From assembly GCA_033398695.1 (NCBI GenBank), contig CM065817.1, positions 68,994,001 through 69,058,000 of the forward strand: DNA of 64,000 bases. Reading direction: 5' to 3'. Within the stretch, counting starts at the first letter, position 1. Each line of letters starts with the position of its first letter. The DNA comes from Orobanche coerulescens (lineage: Eukaryota; Streptophyta; Magnoliopsida; Lamiales; Orobanchaceae). This document shows, piece after piece, positions 43,660-54,818 of this stretch. The notes under the pieces are model-generated. The model had not been told where the DNA came from. It saw only the letters and a program-made list of their open reading frames with translations, and made no database searches. The position numbers and the translations under genes are program-made.

Positions 43660-45355
43660 ATAGCCTTTATCCACTCCTCCGTTGAAGGTAACGCTCTAAA
43701 TTGCCCTCCCTTATTCGATGGTTCAAACTTTATGACATGGAAGAAGAAGATGTCCATATTCATCCGAGCTCACGACATTGAAATATGGAAGGTCATTGCC
43801 CTTGGACCTACCATTCCTAAGAACACGGATGGCTCTCTCAAAAGTTTTGAAGAGTACGACGATGCCGACTGGAAGAACGATCACTTCAATAGTAAAGCCA
43901 CTCAATTGCTTTACTGTGCTCTCAATCCACAAGATCACAATAGAATTTCTTCTTGCGAGACGGCGAAAGAAATCTGGAAAATGTTAGAGATCACCCATGA
44001 AGGTACGAGTCAACTTAAGGAAACCAAAATCAATATGCTTCTTCACGATTATGAACTCTTCACCATGAAAGAAGAAGAAAGCATTACCACTATGCTTGAC
44101 CGTTTCTCGGCAATCACTAATGGCTAGCTTCATTCGGGAAACAGATATCAAGGAGTGATAAAGCCAAGAAAATCCTTCGGTCTCTACCAAGAGAATGGGA
44201 CGCTACTGTTACGGCTATCATGGAGTCGAAAGACCTCAACACCATAGAATTCAGCGCTCTCATCGGATCTCTCATTAATTATGAGATTGTCATTAAATCT
44301 CGAAGTTCAAAACCAAAACCCAAGGAGAGAGAAAGGACAATCGCCTTCAAAGCCAAAGAAGAAAGCGATCTAGAGGATGAACCTATCGAAGAAGAGGACG
44401 AAGAAATCGCCTTTTATGCCAAAAACATAAAGAAATTCAAAAATCTTCTACAAAGGCGCCGGAGAGACATCAAGCAAGAATCAAGGGATGAATCCAAAAA
44501 GACTCACTTCCCTCAGAATAAAAAGTTCGACAACACTTGTCGAAGGTGCGGCGTTCCAGGCCATTTTGCGAAAGATTGTCATGCAGCTGCTCCCATAAGT
44601 TCATCAAAAACACCTCATGAAAAGTTCAAAAAGAAGGAAGTTTATGTCGCCACATGGAGCGATGATGATGAGGATGATGAACCACAAGTCCAAACCAATC
44701 TTGCCTTAATGGCCCGAGCATCCGAAGATAGTGACGATGAAGTTGAGGTTAGTGATTCTCATGAAGAACTACTTGATGCTTTTGAATCCCTAAATAATGA
44801 ATACGAAAAGGCTTGCAATAGTAATAAAGATTTGAAAAAGAAAATAAAACTCCTTGAAAATGAAAATGCTAAATTATTGAAAAACAAGGAAGTTTCGATT
44901 GATCATACGAATTGTTTGGAAACCGAGAAAATTCTGAGAGATGAATTGCACAAAACTCAGAAAGAGTTAAACTTTATGTTAGAAAATTCTCATATGGTAA
45001 TGACAAATTCGAGCAACTATTATTTGGTCAAAAATTTTCTCTTTCAAAACAAGGACTTGGATATAATTCATTTCCAATGAAAAAGTCCTTAGAAATTACC
45101 ACGGAAGATTCGGACACTTTAAAAACGGGAATTCCTTCAGGTCCAAAATGTTTAAAACCTGGACATACCGAAGCTTACTGTCGTAATTCTAGACGTACAA
45201 TAAGGATCAAGCAAATTTGGGTACCAAAAGGGACCATTGTTAAAAATCAAGTTTTTGTATCTAACTCCTCAGGACCCAAATTAGCCTGGGTACCTATAGA
45301 ACGGAAGAAAATTGTTTTTGTAGGTACAAGAAAGGAAGGCAACATTATCAAATAA
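43660..45355 (+). pseudogene. gag: B gag, start codon lost and frameshifted
   Basis: The expected ATG is ATA at 43660-43662; the frame then reads to LFDGSNFMTWKKKM and INMLLHDYELF, and stops after a short deletion at 44127. It resumes at 44220 in another frame (MESKDLNTIEFSALIGSLINYEI), with zinc knuckle CRRCGVPGHFAKDC near residue 115 and a long Lys/Glu coiled coil. A second knuckle follows at about 45145-45180 (GPKCLKPGHTEAYC) in which the first Cys has become Gly (TGT to GGT). Stops at 45078-45080 and 45353-45355. Confidence 0.85.
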
Positions 45356-48300
45356 ATGGTATGTTGATAATGGATGTTCAAATCACATGAGTGGAAATGA
45401 ACATCTCTTCACGGAGATGAAAAAGGAAGATTGTGGCTGTGTTACCTTTCGCGATAATAAAAAGGGCCAAATAAAAGGGACAGGTAAAATTGGTAAGAAA
45501 CCTCTACCTACTATTGAAAATGTTCTATTTGTTGATGGACTTTGCCATAATCTTCTAAGTGTTTCCCAACATTGTGACACCGGTTTTAAATTAATTTTTG
45601 AAATTACGCATTGCACGACAATGAGAAAAGACCAAATCGTTTTTATTGGTTTGCGTTATGGAAATATTTACATTGTTGATCTCCAAGATGAATCTTCTTT
45701 CAACAAAAAATGTCTACTTTCATACGATGAAAATGCCGTTATTTGGCACCGAAAATTGGGACATGCCTCTTTACCACTTCTTTCAAAATTGGCCAAAAAT
45801 GATATTGTCCGTGGTCTACCAAAATTAAATTTCAGAAAAGACCACATTTGTGAGGCTTGTATTAAAGGTAAACATGCAAGAGGCTCGTTCAAACCAAAAA
45901 TGGAAATTTCCACTAGTCGCATTCTTGAATTAATTCATATGGATTTAATTGGTCCGTCTCGACATGCCAATCTAACAGGTAAACTTTATACTTTAGTTCT
46001 TGTCGATGATTTTTCGAGATTTACTTGGGTAAAATTCTTAGCTAATAAAGATGATGCTTTTAACGAGTTTGTTAAGTGGTGTAAGGTTACCTAGAAGGAA
46101 AAATAATTACCAGTTATCGCCATTCGAACCGATCATGGTGGAGAATTTGATTCTAATCTCTTTGAAGATTGGTGCGATAAATATGGTATTGGACACAACT
46201 TTTCGGCACCTCGGACACCTCAATAAAATGGAGTTGTCGAGAGGAAGAATCGCTCTCTAGAAGAAATGAGCCGGACAATGCTCAATGAGTATGGTCTTCC
46301 TAAATATTTTTGGGCCGAAGCCGTTAACACTGCTTGTTATGTTATTAATCGTGTCCATCTCAGGAGAAACAAAATGATGACTCCCTATGAGATTTTTAAA
46401 GGTAAAAAGCCCAATTTATCCTATTTTCATCCTTTTGGTTGTAAAGTGTTTATTCATAATAATGGTAAGGATAATTTGGGTAAATTCGATTCAAAATTAG
46501 ATATTGGAATATTTCTTGGTTATTCTACTAACAGTAAAGCGTATCGTGTATTTAATTATAGAAGAGACTCGGTAGAAGAGTCTATTCATGTAAAATTCGA
46601 TGATACAGTTTTACCCCCGAGAAAGGTTGTTTTTTATGATGATGCAGGTATGGTTCTAGCTAACGAAGTATCCGAAGTATCATAGGAGTTGGAGAAACTC
46701 GACGTAAGCTCGGACAAGCAGGAGGAAAATTCTTACAACCTTCCTAAAGATTGGGCAAATGTGAAAGGCCATCCGATGAAACAAATTCTTGGAAAAATCG
46801 ATGAAGTTGTACGAACTAGGAGGAATATAAATGAATGTATTAACAATATTGTATTTATTTCTCTTACAAAACCAAAGAATATCGATGAGGCCATAAATGA
46901 TGAGAACTGGGCTATTGCTATGCAAGAAGAGCTAAACCAATTCGAAAGAAATAATGTTTGGGAATTAGTTCCGGCACCGGTAGACAAATCAGTCATTGGC
47001 ACCAAATGGGTTCATAAAATCAAAACCGATGATGATGGTCTCCGTATTAAAAATAAATCGAGGTTGGTTGCCCAAGGTTACAATCAAGAAGAAGGGTTGG
47101 ACTATGAAGAAACATTTGCTCCTGTTGCTCGTCTTGAAGCTATTCGTCTTCTCTGTGCTTTTGCCGCATACAAGAAGATCAAACTCCATCAAATGGATGT
47201 AAAAAGTGTGTTCCTAAATGGAATCATCCAGGAGGAAGTGTATGTCAAGCAACCTCCGGGTTTTGAAGATTATGATCATCCGGATAATGTGCACAAGCTC
47301 CATAAAGCTCTCTATGGATTAAAACAAGCTCCGAGAGTATGGTATGATCGTTTAAGCTCTTTTCTTATTTCAAATGGGTATAAAAGAGGTAATGTTGATA
47401 ATACCTTATTCATTAAAATTTTAAGTGATGATATGCTAATTTGTCAAATTTATGTGGACGATATTGTTTTTGGTGCAACTAACGAATCTCTGTCCAAAGA
47501 ATTTTCAAATCTTATGAAGGGAGACTTCGAAATGAGTATGATGGGAGAGTTGAAAAACTTTCTCGGACTCCAAATAAGGTAACTCAATGACGGAATTTTC
47601 ATTCACCAATCCAAGTACGTCAATGAGATCCTAAAGAAATTTAAGATTGAAGATTGCAAAGAAATATCCACTCCTATGTCTTCTACTCTTAAACTCGACA
47701 AAGATGAAAAAGGTAAATCTGTTGACCAAAAACAGTATCGAGGTATGATCGGCTCTTTACTTTATTTAACTGCATCTAGACCCGATATAATGTTTGCTAC
47801 TTGTCTATGTGCTCGCTTTCAAGCAAATCCTAAAGAATCTCATCTCATTGCATGCAAAAGGATTTTTCGATATTTAAAATATACTGCTTGCTTAGGCCTG
47901 TGGTATCCCTCTAGCATTGATTTTCAATTTTTTTCATATAGTGATGCCGTCTTCGGTGGATGTAAAATTGATAGAAAAAGCACCACCGGAACTTGTCATT
48001 TTATGAGTTCGTGTTTAATTTCATGGGGGAGTAAGAAACAGACTAGTGTCGCTACTTCCACACCTGTGCGAATATGTGGTCATGGGAAGTGCATGTGCAC
48101 AAGTCCTTTGGATCAAAAATCAATTACTTGATTATGGCATCGAACTTAAAAATACTCATATTTTTTGTGACAATACGAGTGCCATTAATTTAAGCAAAAA
48201 CCCCATTTTGCATAGTAGGATAAAACCCATAGAAATTCGTCACCATTTTATTCGTGACCATGTCCAAAATGGGAATGTTCGTCTCCAATTTGTTGGTACT

Positions 48301-48399
48301 AATGAACAATTGGCGGATATTTTTACAAAACCATTACCCGAAGAGGCTTTCAATTTTATTCGCATAAATTTAAGAATGGGACATGTTGATCATTTTTAA
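45356..48399 (+). pseudogene. pol: B protease, integrase, RT and RNase H
   Basis: One frame (phase of 45387) holds almost all of it. The protease site is WYVDNGCSNHM, with Asn for the usual Ser of D-S-G. Then come integrase ([47 protein letters not shown]), RT ([17 protein letters not shown]) and RNase H (YSDAVFGGC, with V where A has D). Stops at 46092, 46104, about 46222, 46683 and 47580 are single codons, several fitting Gln-to-stop change (CAA/CAG to TAA/TAG). A frameshift near 48070 displaces the end (ADIFTKPLPEE), which stays open to 48399. Confidence 0.9.
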
Positions 48400-48506
48400 A
48401 TGTTGCATAATCATCATAGTTACATTAAATGGTCATTTAAATCGGGACATCATCGAAAGGAAAAGACTGTTCATTTGGTCTTGCTTACGGACATTAAGAA
48501 GGGTCC

Positions 48507-48650
48507 ATTACGTACGTAATAGGACCTTACGTACGTTACAGGACGTAACAAATCGCAGGATTTCGCCCAGAGACATCAGATTTTCATGCTACGTACGTTA
48601 CAGATAGGGTATAACGTACGTAATCTGCCTATGACCCTAATACTTATAAA
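48507..48650 (+). promoter_or_regulatory. Motif array plus TATA box upstream of the B third ORF
   Basis: Four motifs in 118 bp: ATTACGTACGTAAT (48507-48520, a perfect 14-bp palindrome), CTTACGTACGTTAC (48526-48539), CTACGTACGTTAC (48589-48601) and ATAACGTACGTAAT (48610-48623). TATAAA at 48645-48650 comes about 20 bp later, and the ATG 128 bp after that. Same dialect as the LTR of B. Confidence 0.7.
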
Positions 48651-48777
48651 CCCCTTTCGATCGTCTCCTTTCATTTCACTTCAATCCCTAGCATCTACGG
48701 CGAAGAACTCTCTACAAAATCGACCGAAACTTCAATTTCATCCATCAATCTTCACTTTTCCGGCCGATTCACTCAAG

Positions 48778-49977
48778 ATGGCAACCAGAACCGGAAAGAA
48801 GCGAAGAGGAGAAACCTCTCAAACGTCTTCCTCGACTTCCGGCGAACCATTCTTTCGGAACGCTCAAGCTATCAATATTTTCAACGAAATCCTTATTGAT
48901 GAAGAGGTAACTCTGAGTCACCATTTTGATTTCGAATCCCTGAATTCTGTTGGTGTTGCTATCGAAGAATTTTTCGATATGCTTGGAATAAATCGTTTTG
49001 TTAGCCTTGCTCGTCCGATATATGTGGATTGTGTGAAAGAGTTTTATGCCAATTTTTTTGTCACGTATGATTCCGATAGACTCGCTGTGGTTAACTCTCT
49101 TGTCCGTGGCAAACCTATATCTTTTGATGCCGCAAAACTTTCGGAACTCTTTGGTCTCCCTAATAAGGGATTTCGTTGTAAAGGAGAGTTTGCCGCTCCA
49201 GATGAAGTCATTGACAACTTTTCTGACGATGAAAGCTATGGTGTTTATGAGTCTAAGGTCCGTGATTTCTTGACGGACAAAGCCGTTCTAGATGTTCATT
49301 CGGGGCATTTTGAGAACAATGACTTTGGGATAAACATCCGCTTGCTTCACGATGCTATCACTCGATGCCTAATGCCTAAAGTCAATGCTCAGATTCGTCT
49401 TGTAAATATGGACATGGAAATCATCTATCACGTGTTGAAAGATCATCAAGTCAACTTTGCGTTTATTGTGCTTAAATGGTTCATGGAAAAAGGACAAATT
49501 TTCCACAAAAAGAGTTACGCGAAAGTTGATCGCCAAAGAAAATCTAGAATGCCGTTTGGGTCGATCTTAACAGAAATATTTGAGAATGCAGGAGTTGATT
49601 TATCTGTACTTCATGGGGTTCCTATTCCTAGGGGCAGCTTAGTCACCGAGGGGACTATACGGATGATGAGGTATATTCGCACAAGAAACCGAGGGTGGAT
49701 ATACTTTGCGTACCTCAAGGATGACGATCGGCTTGTAGATGGGGGTGCTCTTCCGAGACCGGAGGAGAGGATCATGTCTAGTGGAATTGAACATACTAGA
49801 CCCCGTCCTTCATCTCAGCACGGTTCCTCTCGACCTCATCAGGAATCCTCCTCATCTCAGATGGCTACTCGGATGGATAGACTCGAGAAAGATATGAGCG
49901 AAATCAAAATCATGGTCAAAAGCATCTGCACTCACTTTGGGATTCCACTGATGCCTCCGGATGGGGACCTTGATTAG
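48778..49977 (+). CDS. B third ORF: putative plant transposon protein, intact (399 aa)
   Basis: I choose ATG 48778 (AAGATGGC context), since it follows the TATA box and begins with a basic segment (MATRTGKKRRGETSQ) like that of A and H; the frame is open further upstream into the array. Blocks shared with A: FFDMLGINRFVSLARP, CVKEFYANFFV near residue 90, LFGLPNKGF near 130, ENNDFGINIRLL near 185, AITRCLMPKVNAQIRLVNMD, MPFGSILTEIFENAGVDLS near 265, MMRYIRTRNRGWI near 305. A Ser/Pro/His-rich linker and a short coiled-coil tail (RMDRLEKDMSEIKIMVKSI) follow, as in A. No signal peptide or membrane segment. Function unknown. It has no stop or frameshift although the gag-pol of the same element has about ten lesions. 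Confidence 0.8.
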   Translation: MATRTGKKRRGETSQTSSSTSGEPFFRNAQAINIFNEILIDEEVTLSHHFDFESLNSVGVAIEEFFDMLGINRFVSLARPIYVDCVKEFYANFFVTYDSDRLAVVNSLVRGKPISFDAAKLSELFGLPNKGFRCKGEFAAPDEVIDNFSDDESYGVYESKVRDFLTDKAVLDVHSGHFENNDFGINIRLLHDAITRCLMPKVNAQIRLVNMDMEIIYHVLKDHQVNFAFIVLKWFMEKGQIFHKKSYAKVDRQRKSRMPFGSILTEIFENAGVDLSVLHGVPIPRGSLVTEGTIRMMRYIRTRNRGWIYFAYLKDDDRLVDGGALPRPEERIMSSGIEHTRPRPSSQHGSSRPHQESSSSQMATRMDRLEKDMSEIKIMVKSICTHFGIPLMPPDGDLD

Positions 49978-50369
49978 TCATATTATCTTTCATTATGATG
50001 ATGTTCCCTTTTCTATTAAGACCAAACATTTCATTTTCGTGCATAAACTCTATTGGTGTTTTATTTTAAATGTGTTTTGTTTGTATTAACCATCTTTGTC
50101 TTTATGAATTCTTGTGGTTATTGTCTTGAATTTTGTTGATTATTCTGTGTATCGCTGATTTTTTGCAGGATCTCTCAATTTTTTGTTAATGACAAAAAGG
50201 GGGAGAAAAATATGTATCATTTTTGAATTCGTTTGAAATAACCCTTGCTCGTTTTCAGGGGGAGCCTTATACAAAGAAAAAGGGATATTAAATCTTTTGA
50301 AATCTTCCTAAACTCATTTTTTCAAAAACTCCCATACTTAAATTTTGTCATCATCGAAAAGGGGGAGAT
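49978..50369 (+). other. B 3' non-coding region with polypurine tracts
   Basis: No ORF. Polypurine runs AAAAAGGGGGAGAAAAA (about 50196) and CAGGGGGAG (about 50258) precede the LTR-adjacent AAAAGGGGGAGAT that ends at 50369. Confidence 0.75.
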
Positions 50370-51427
50370 TGTTGGAACAATAATTTTTAGATCATTTTAT
50401 ACATTTTGATGATGTGTTATTAAAACCAAAATTTACTTAAAACATATTTTTCCTCCAGTTAACGTATGTAAATCAAACCATCTTAACGTACCTAACATTC
50501 ATAGTTGTTTGCAAGAATTTCAGTTTAGTTAACGTACGTAACTCGCCTATCATAACGTACGTAACACTCATTGTTTTCATAAGTTTTTCTGTACAGGTAA
50601 CGTACGTAACCATCTCTAGCTAACGTATGTAAGTTTTGAAATATTCTGACCATTGGAAAAGTCATTAGCCGTTACAACAAGTCGTCACACTCAACGGATC
50701 TCTGACTGGAAGATTACGTACGTAACCATACAGTTCATAACGTACGTAACGTATATTATCAGATCTCACTGAACCAGTTCTTCACTGATCGTTACGGCCA
50801 CTACGCAAAGCATATAACGTACGTAACGTTCATAACGTATGTAACCAACAGCGCCTAACGTACGTAAGCAGTGAAACTGCTCCAACGGGAAAATGAGCTC
50901 ATGAAGGCTATAAATAGCTCACTTCAAGGAGATGGAAGACACACAAGTATTCTGAGCTTCCAAGCATACTCAAGAAATTCCAAGCATATATTTTGAGAGT
51001 TATACTTATTCCATATTGTGATACGAGAAGATTTGTTCTATAATTTCCAATCTTCATTCTTGTATCAAAAAGCGATATATCGTGTAAAGTCGAGTTCCTA
51101 CTCGCATTTGTTTTTGAAAAGGTTATCTTGTACCCGGAAAAACAAGAGAGTTTTTAGTGAGGTTGTTCTTGAGCCCGGAAATCAAGAAATTGTAAGAAGT
51201 TGGCACTAAACTAGAAAGTGCAATTCTATGTTCTAAGAAAAGTCCTAGTCGATAAAACTAGGTAGGGGACGTAGGCTTCGTTAATAGCCGAATCTCTCGA
51301 ACAGTTTCTTGTGTTCTTTCTTTTCCGCATTTTATTTACTCCGATATTTTTGCTTATGCACAAAAAGAGTTCAATACTCTTATCCGCACTATTCAACCCC
51401 CCTTCTAGTGGCGGTACCAATCTAACA
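50370..51427 (+). repeat. B 3' LTR
   Basis: Matches the 5' LTR with a few percent of differences, many of them CG to TG or CA inside the TAACGTACGTAA motifs (for example TAACGTATGTAA). Confidence 0.95.
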
Positions 51428-53585
51428 GTTTGATTATGAGTTAATTGACGGAATCCTCCTATGGATTTTGATTTCGTGATATTTGGTTATTTGACCCTGA
51501 TATTTCGTTCATATGAGGAGTAGTGTTGCTGGATTGTGCTTATTGAACTGTATTTCTTTTATCCGCTGCGTGAGTTCTTTTGTAATGGATTTCGGTATTT
51601 TACCGACTGAGTTTTATTTCGAAAACCGATTCCCTTAACCGAGTTTTTGGCATTATGGCCTTGATCGTTTTGGCAAACTTCTTATGACGGTATTTAGTAT
51701 TTTGTAAATGGCTTTTGTGAGTTTTTGAAATATTACCGTCATCGGCCTTTTTGGCGTTTTGGTAAATGTTTTTAGTCTGGTGGGTTCCGGCGTGGCACCC
51801 ACGGCGCTATAATATTCCGTGTAATTACCTGAAATTTTTTTGGGCATTCTAGCCCATTGAATTATCTTTGAAAACCTTGAGTATCTTAGAAAATAAATTT
51901 TGAGACGTACTTTTAAAATGAATTATTTTCTCGTGGTACATCCAAGGTGCCACAATATGTTTCAAAAATTCTTCTACCTCGAGGACCAAAATGTTTTGAG
52001 ATATTTTCAATGTTTTATAAACACTTTTACTTAGACCCGAGGGTCGAATATTTCTGAAAGTTTTTCACCAAAAGAAAAGTGTCCTCATTTTTGTTCAAAT
52101 GCAAGATGATTTTCAAAGTCTCGACAATGATGTTTGTTCAACTTTTTGTAAAATGATACACAAGATCAACTGGTGTTTCCAAACTGTTTTCAAAAGGTGG
52201 TTTTCGTTTTTAAAACCTATCATTCCTGTTTGCAGACCAGAAATGCATGTATGGTTTTCAAACTTTCGTTACGGTGATAACCCCGATTTGTGATTGAATT
52301 GGTGGTGTGAACGTTGAGTCGTTCGCCACGCATATGTTTTGTTAGCCCTTTGTGGGAGGTGTGATGACGATCTTTAATGTTGTCATTTCGTGGTGATTTG
52401 CGTGTTATCGCACCTGTGTGAGCTGTTAAAGCTTGAGTTGGTACGTTTGTGTACATGCGGATTGTTTCATGATGTTTGTAATTATGTGCTGGTTATTGTT
52501 CGGGCCGTTGAGGTCGCCGAACGATACCGTCGTTGCTGTAGTGTTTGTGTGTGTATTACTTTACGATGGTAATTGTTGTATATGATATGTGTTATGATTC
52601 TTTGTTGTGCTGAGTTGGCATCTCTGCTATGTTGTTTTGCGATGCTATGCCCCATTGTATCTAGCATTTGTTTTTTCGGTATGCCGAGCCGAGGCGTTTC
52701 AACCGTGGTGTGCCGGGGGCATGCACGTACAAATTCTCCTTCTCGTCAGTGACACATTTCAAGTGTGGACTCGAGGGACACAGAATTCAGTTTTGCGAAT
52801 TGGTTTACCGAGACTTCCGGAGTTCGCGCTTAGCACAGTCATCAGAATCGACTTTGAGAGGCCTTTGAAGGATGTTTCTGTCGGTTGCTTATTGTGTTGT
52901 CACCTTGATTTCGTGTTGTGAGTTTCGGGAATGACACTTCTTTTAGAAGAGGTCGAATATAATACCCGTATTATTTTTGGCTTCTGCAATTTCTCTTTCT
53001 CAAGTCTATCGACTCGCTCGTGTTTGTTGATATTTTCTGAATTTGTTCTGTGTTTCGGTTTCATCGATCAAACGAGCTGTGATCTTGTTTTGGGTCGATC
53101 TGGTTATCGCTGTGACCTTTCCGAGTTCGGTTCGATTCTTGTGAACCTTGTTCGGAAGTAACATCTTTTGATTCTACTAATTCTTTTATTCGAAGTGGAT
53201 CGGACTTGGAACTTCTGTATTTTCAACTCTGTCGACTCGTTTATGTTCGTTGACATTTTCTGAGCTTGTCCTGCCCCTTGCTTTTGTTGATCGAACGAGT
53301 GTGGTATTGTTTCGGGATAACTCGTTTGTCGTTGTGACTTTTCAATTGCTATTCCCTTTCCTGTGGATCTTATGTGAATGCACATCCTGTTGTTTTCACC
53401 GGATCATATATTGTCTCGAGTCGAGATGTGAACCTTGGAGTTGTTGTTTGAATTTTATTGTTCTTCGTGATTCGAACATGATTGTTCGATTTTTGTTGTC
53501 TCGACCATTATGGTTCGATCGTTTGATTGTTCGGTTTTTGTTGATCACGTCTCGTGATTGTTGAACGTTCAGACTCCTTCCTAAT
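51428..53585 (+). other. D internal region between B and C
   Basis: Mostly T-rich, non-coding. An LTR-end-like phrase (GTGGGTTCCGGCGTGGCACC, about 51781, then CGCTATAATATTCCG) suggests part of it is an old LTR fragment. The only protein trace is the zinc knuckle at 52752-52795. Short ORFs in this stretch resemble nothing. Ends in the CTAAT target site of C. Confidence 0.6.
52728..52868 (+). pseudogene. gag: Trace of a gypsy gag zinc knuckle in D
   Basis: Reads VTHFKCGLEGHRIQFC in one frame; with His for the first Cys it would be a CCHC knuckle (compare VTCFDCGREGHRAVFC in C). The surroundings show no further similarity. It indicates that D descends from a coding gypsy element. Confidence 0.5.
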
Positions 53586-53739
53586 TGTAATATCCGGATT
53601 TATTATGGTGTATTTCATCTGTATTCAAATCCTGTATTATTCGGATTTGTGGTTTTGATTATTGGAGTATGATATTTCTTTCATTGATATCTTTGTACAT
53701 AAGTATAACAACATGCAAAATTTCTCATGCAAACTCATG

Positions 53740-53993
53740 ATAGCGCACGCTAAGAATGTAGCTTAACGCGCGCTATCGGGCTACTACTAGCGCACACTAT
53801 GCATGTATGAGTTGCGTGCGCTAAGAACTCAATTATTGAGCGGTACGGCTAGCACATGCGCCAGCCGGGACATGGGTCCGGATAAGATTCCCGCGGGCGA
53901 ACCTGGATAGTTTCGAAGTCAACTCTTATTGGTGCGCGCTAAGGAAAGCTTAGTAGCGTGCGCTAATTAGTTTAAATGCAGAATATTATAAAT
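53740..53993 (+). promoter_or_regulatory. Motif array plus TATA box of LTR C
   Basis: Six or seven TAGCGCACGCTA-type copies (ATAGCGCACGCTAA 53740-53753 to TAGCGTGCGCTAAT 53954-53967), then TATAAAT at 53987-53993. The 3' LTR copy is at 61050-61303. Confidence 0.7.
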
Positions 53994-54818
53994 GGGACAA
54001 CAACCCATTTTGGCTTACATTTCATTCGTCCATTCTTCATTCTTGAGAGGCCAGAGAGCTATAATAATCCTTCTACACACTTAGAACAAATCTTGTTGGT
54101 CTTTGTATATTGGTTATCACTTGTGAGTGATCATTGAAGTGGAATAGCACCTTGGAGTGGCATACAACCAACCGGAGTCGGATTCTACCTTACGGTTCAG
54201 TGATTTTCGTCATATTAATGTATGTTCAACCTATCTACAGACTTAGAGTTGGATTCTAAAGAATTAGATGATCATGTTATCAAGATATTGATTTTTCATT
54301 AGTGAATTATTCAACATGCATCATGTTTGGAATATAGAGATGTTTATGCCTCAAGTACCTTGATTATGAACATCATGATTCGAATCTTATTACATTGAAC
54401 AAGTAGAGGAAGCTTCTAACATTGGTAATCCGAATCTAGTAGATGACTTCATAACAACCATGGACTTGACTTTAACATCATTATTGTTAGATGAATCTAA
54501 GGGATTGATCATGGAAGGATTTATCTAGTATAGAGGGAATGTTAAACAACTACAGTATGATAATTTTGATTGATATAAAGGTGTCGATATCAACCGTAAA
54601 GCCTTTCGAATTGTCGTATGAAGATTTGTAGTCGAAATGGAATATGGTTTTATAATGGTATACATATCCCTGAATCCGGAGTTGTTGTTATCCGTAAAAT
54701 CATTCATAATCGTATGAACATGATATTCATGGAGGTAACATGAATTATCACGGAAGATTTCATTGTTTTGATTATGATGAGAACAGTTTACTGCCCAGCA
54801 GTAAACTACAATGCACAG

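Larger units (their letters stand above)
42540..51427 (+). mobile_element. Element B: complete SIRE-like Ty1/copia with intact third ORF
   Basis: LTRs of 1,059 and 1,058 bp (42540-43598 and 50370-51427), target duplication GTATG/GTTTG (one mismatch), tRNA-iMet primer-binding site, gag, protease, integrase, RT, RNase H, third ORF and polypurine tracts. It is related to A and F but uses a different array dialect. Inserted into the leader of D. The first base of the 5' LTR is G where the 3' LTR has T. Confidence 0.95.

Noticed and set aside
42314..53585. D as an autonomous chromovirus
   Set aside because: After removing B and C only about 2.8 kb of internal sequence remains, with no RT or integrase motif in any frame.
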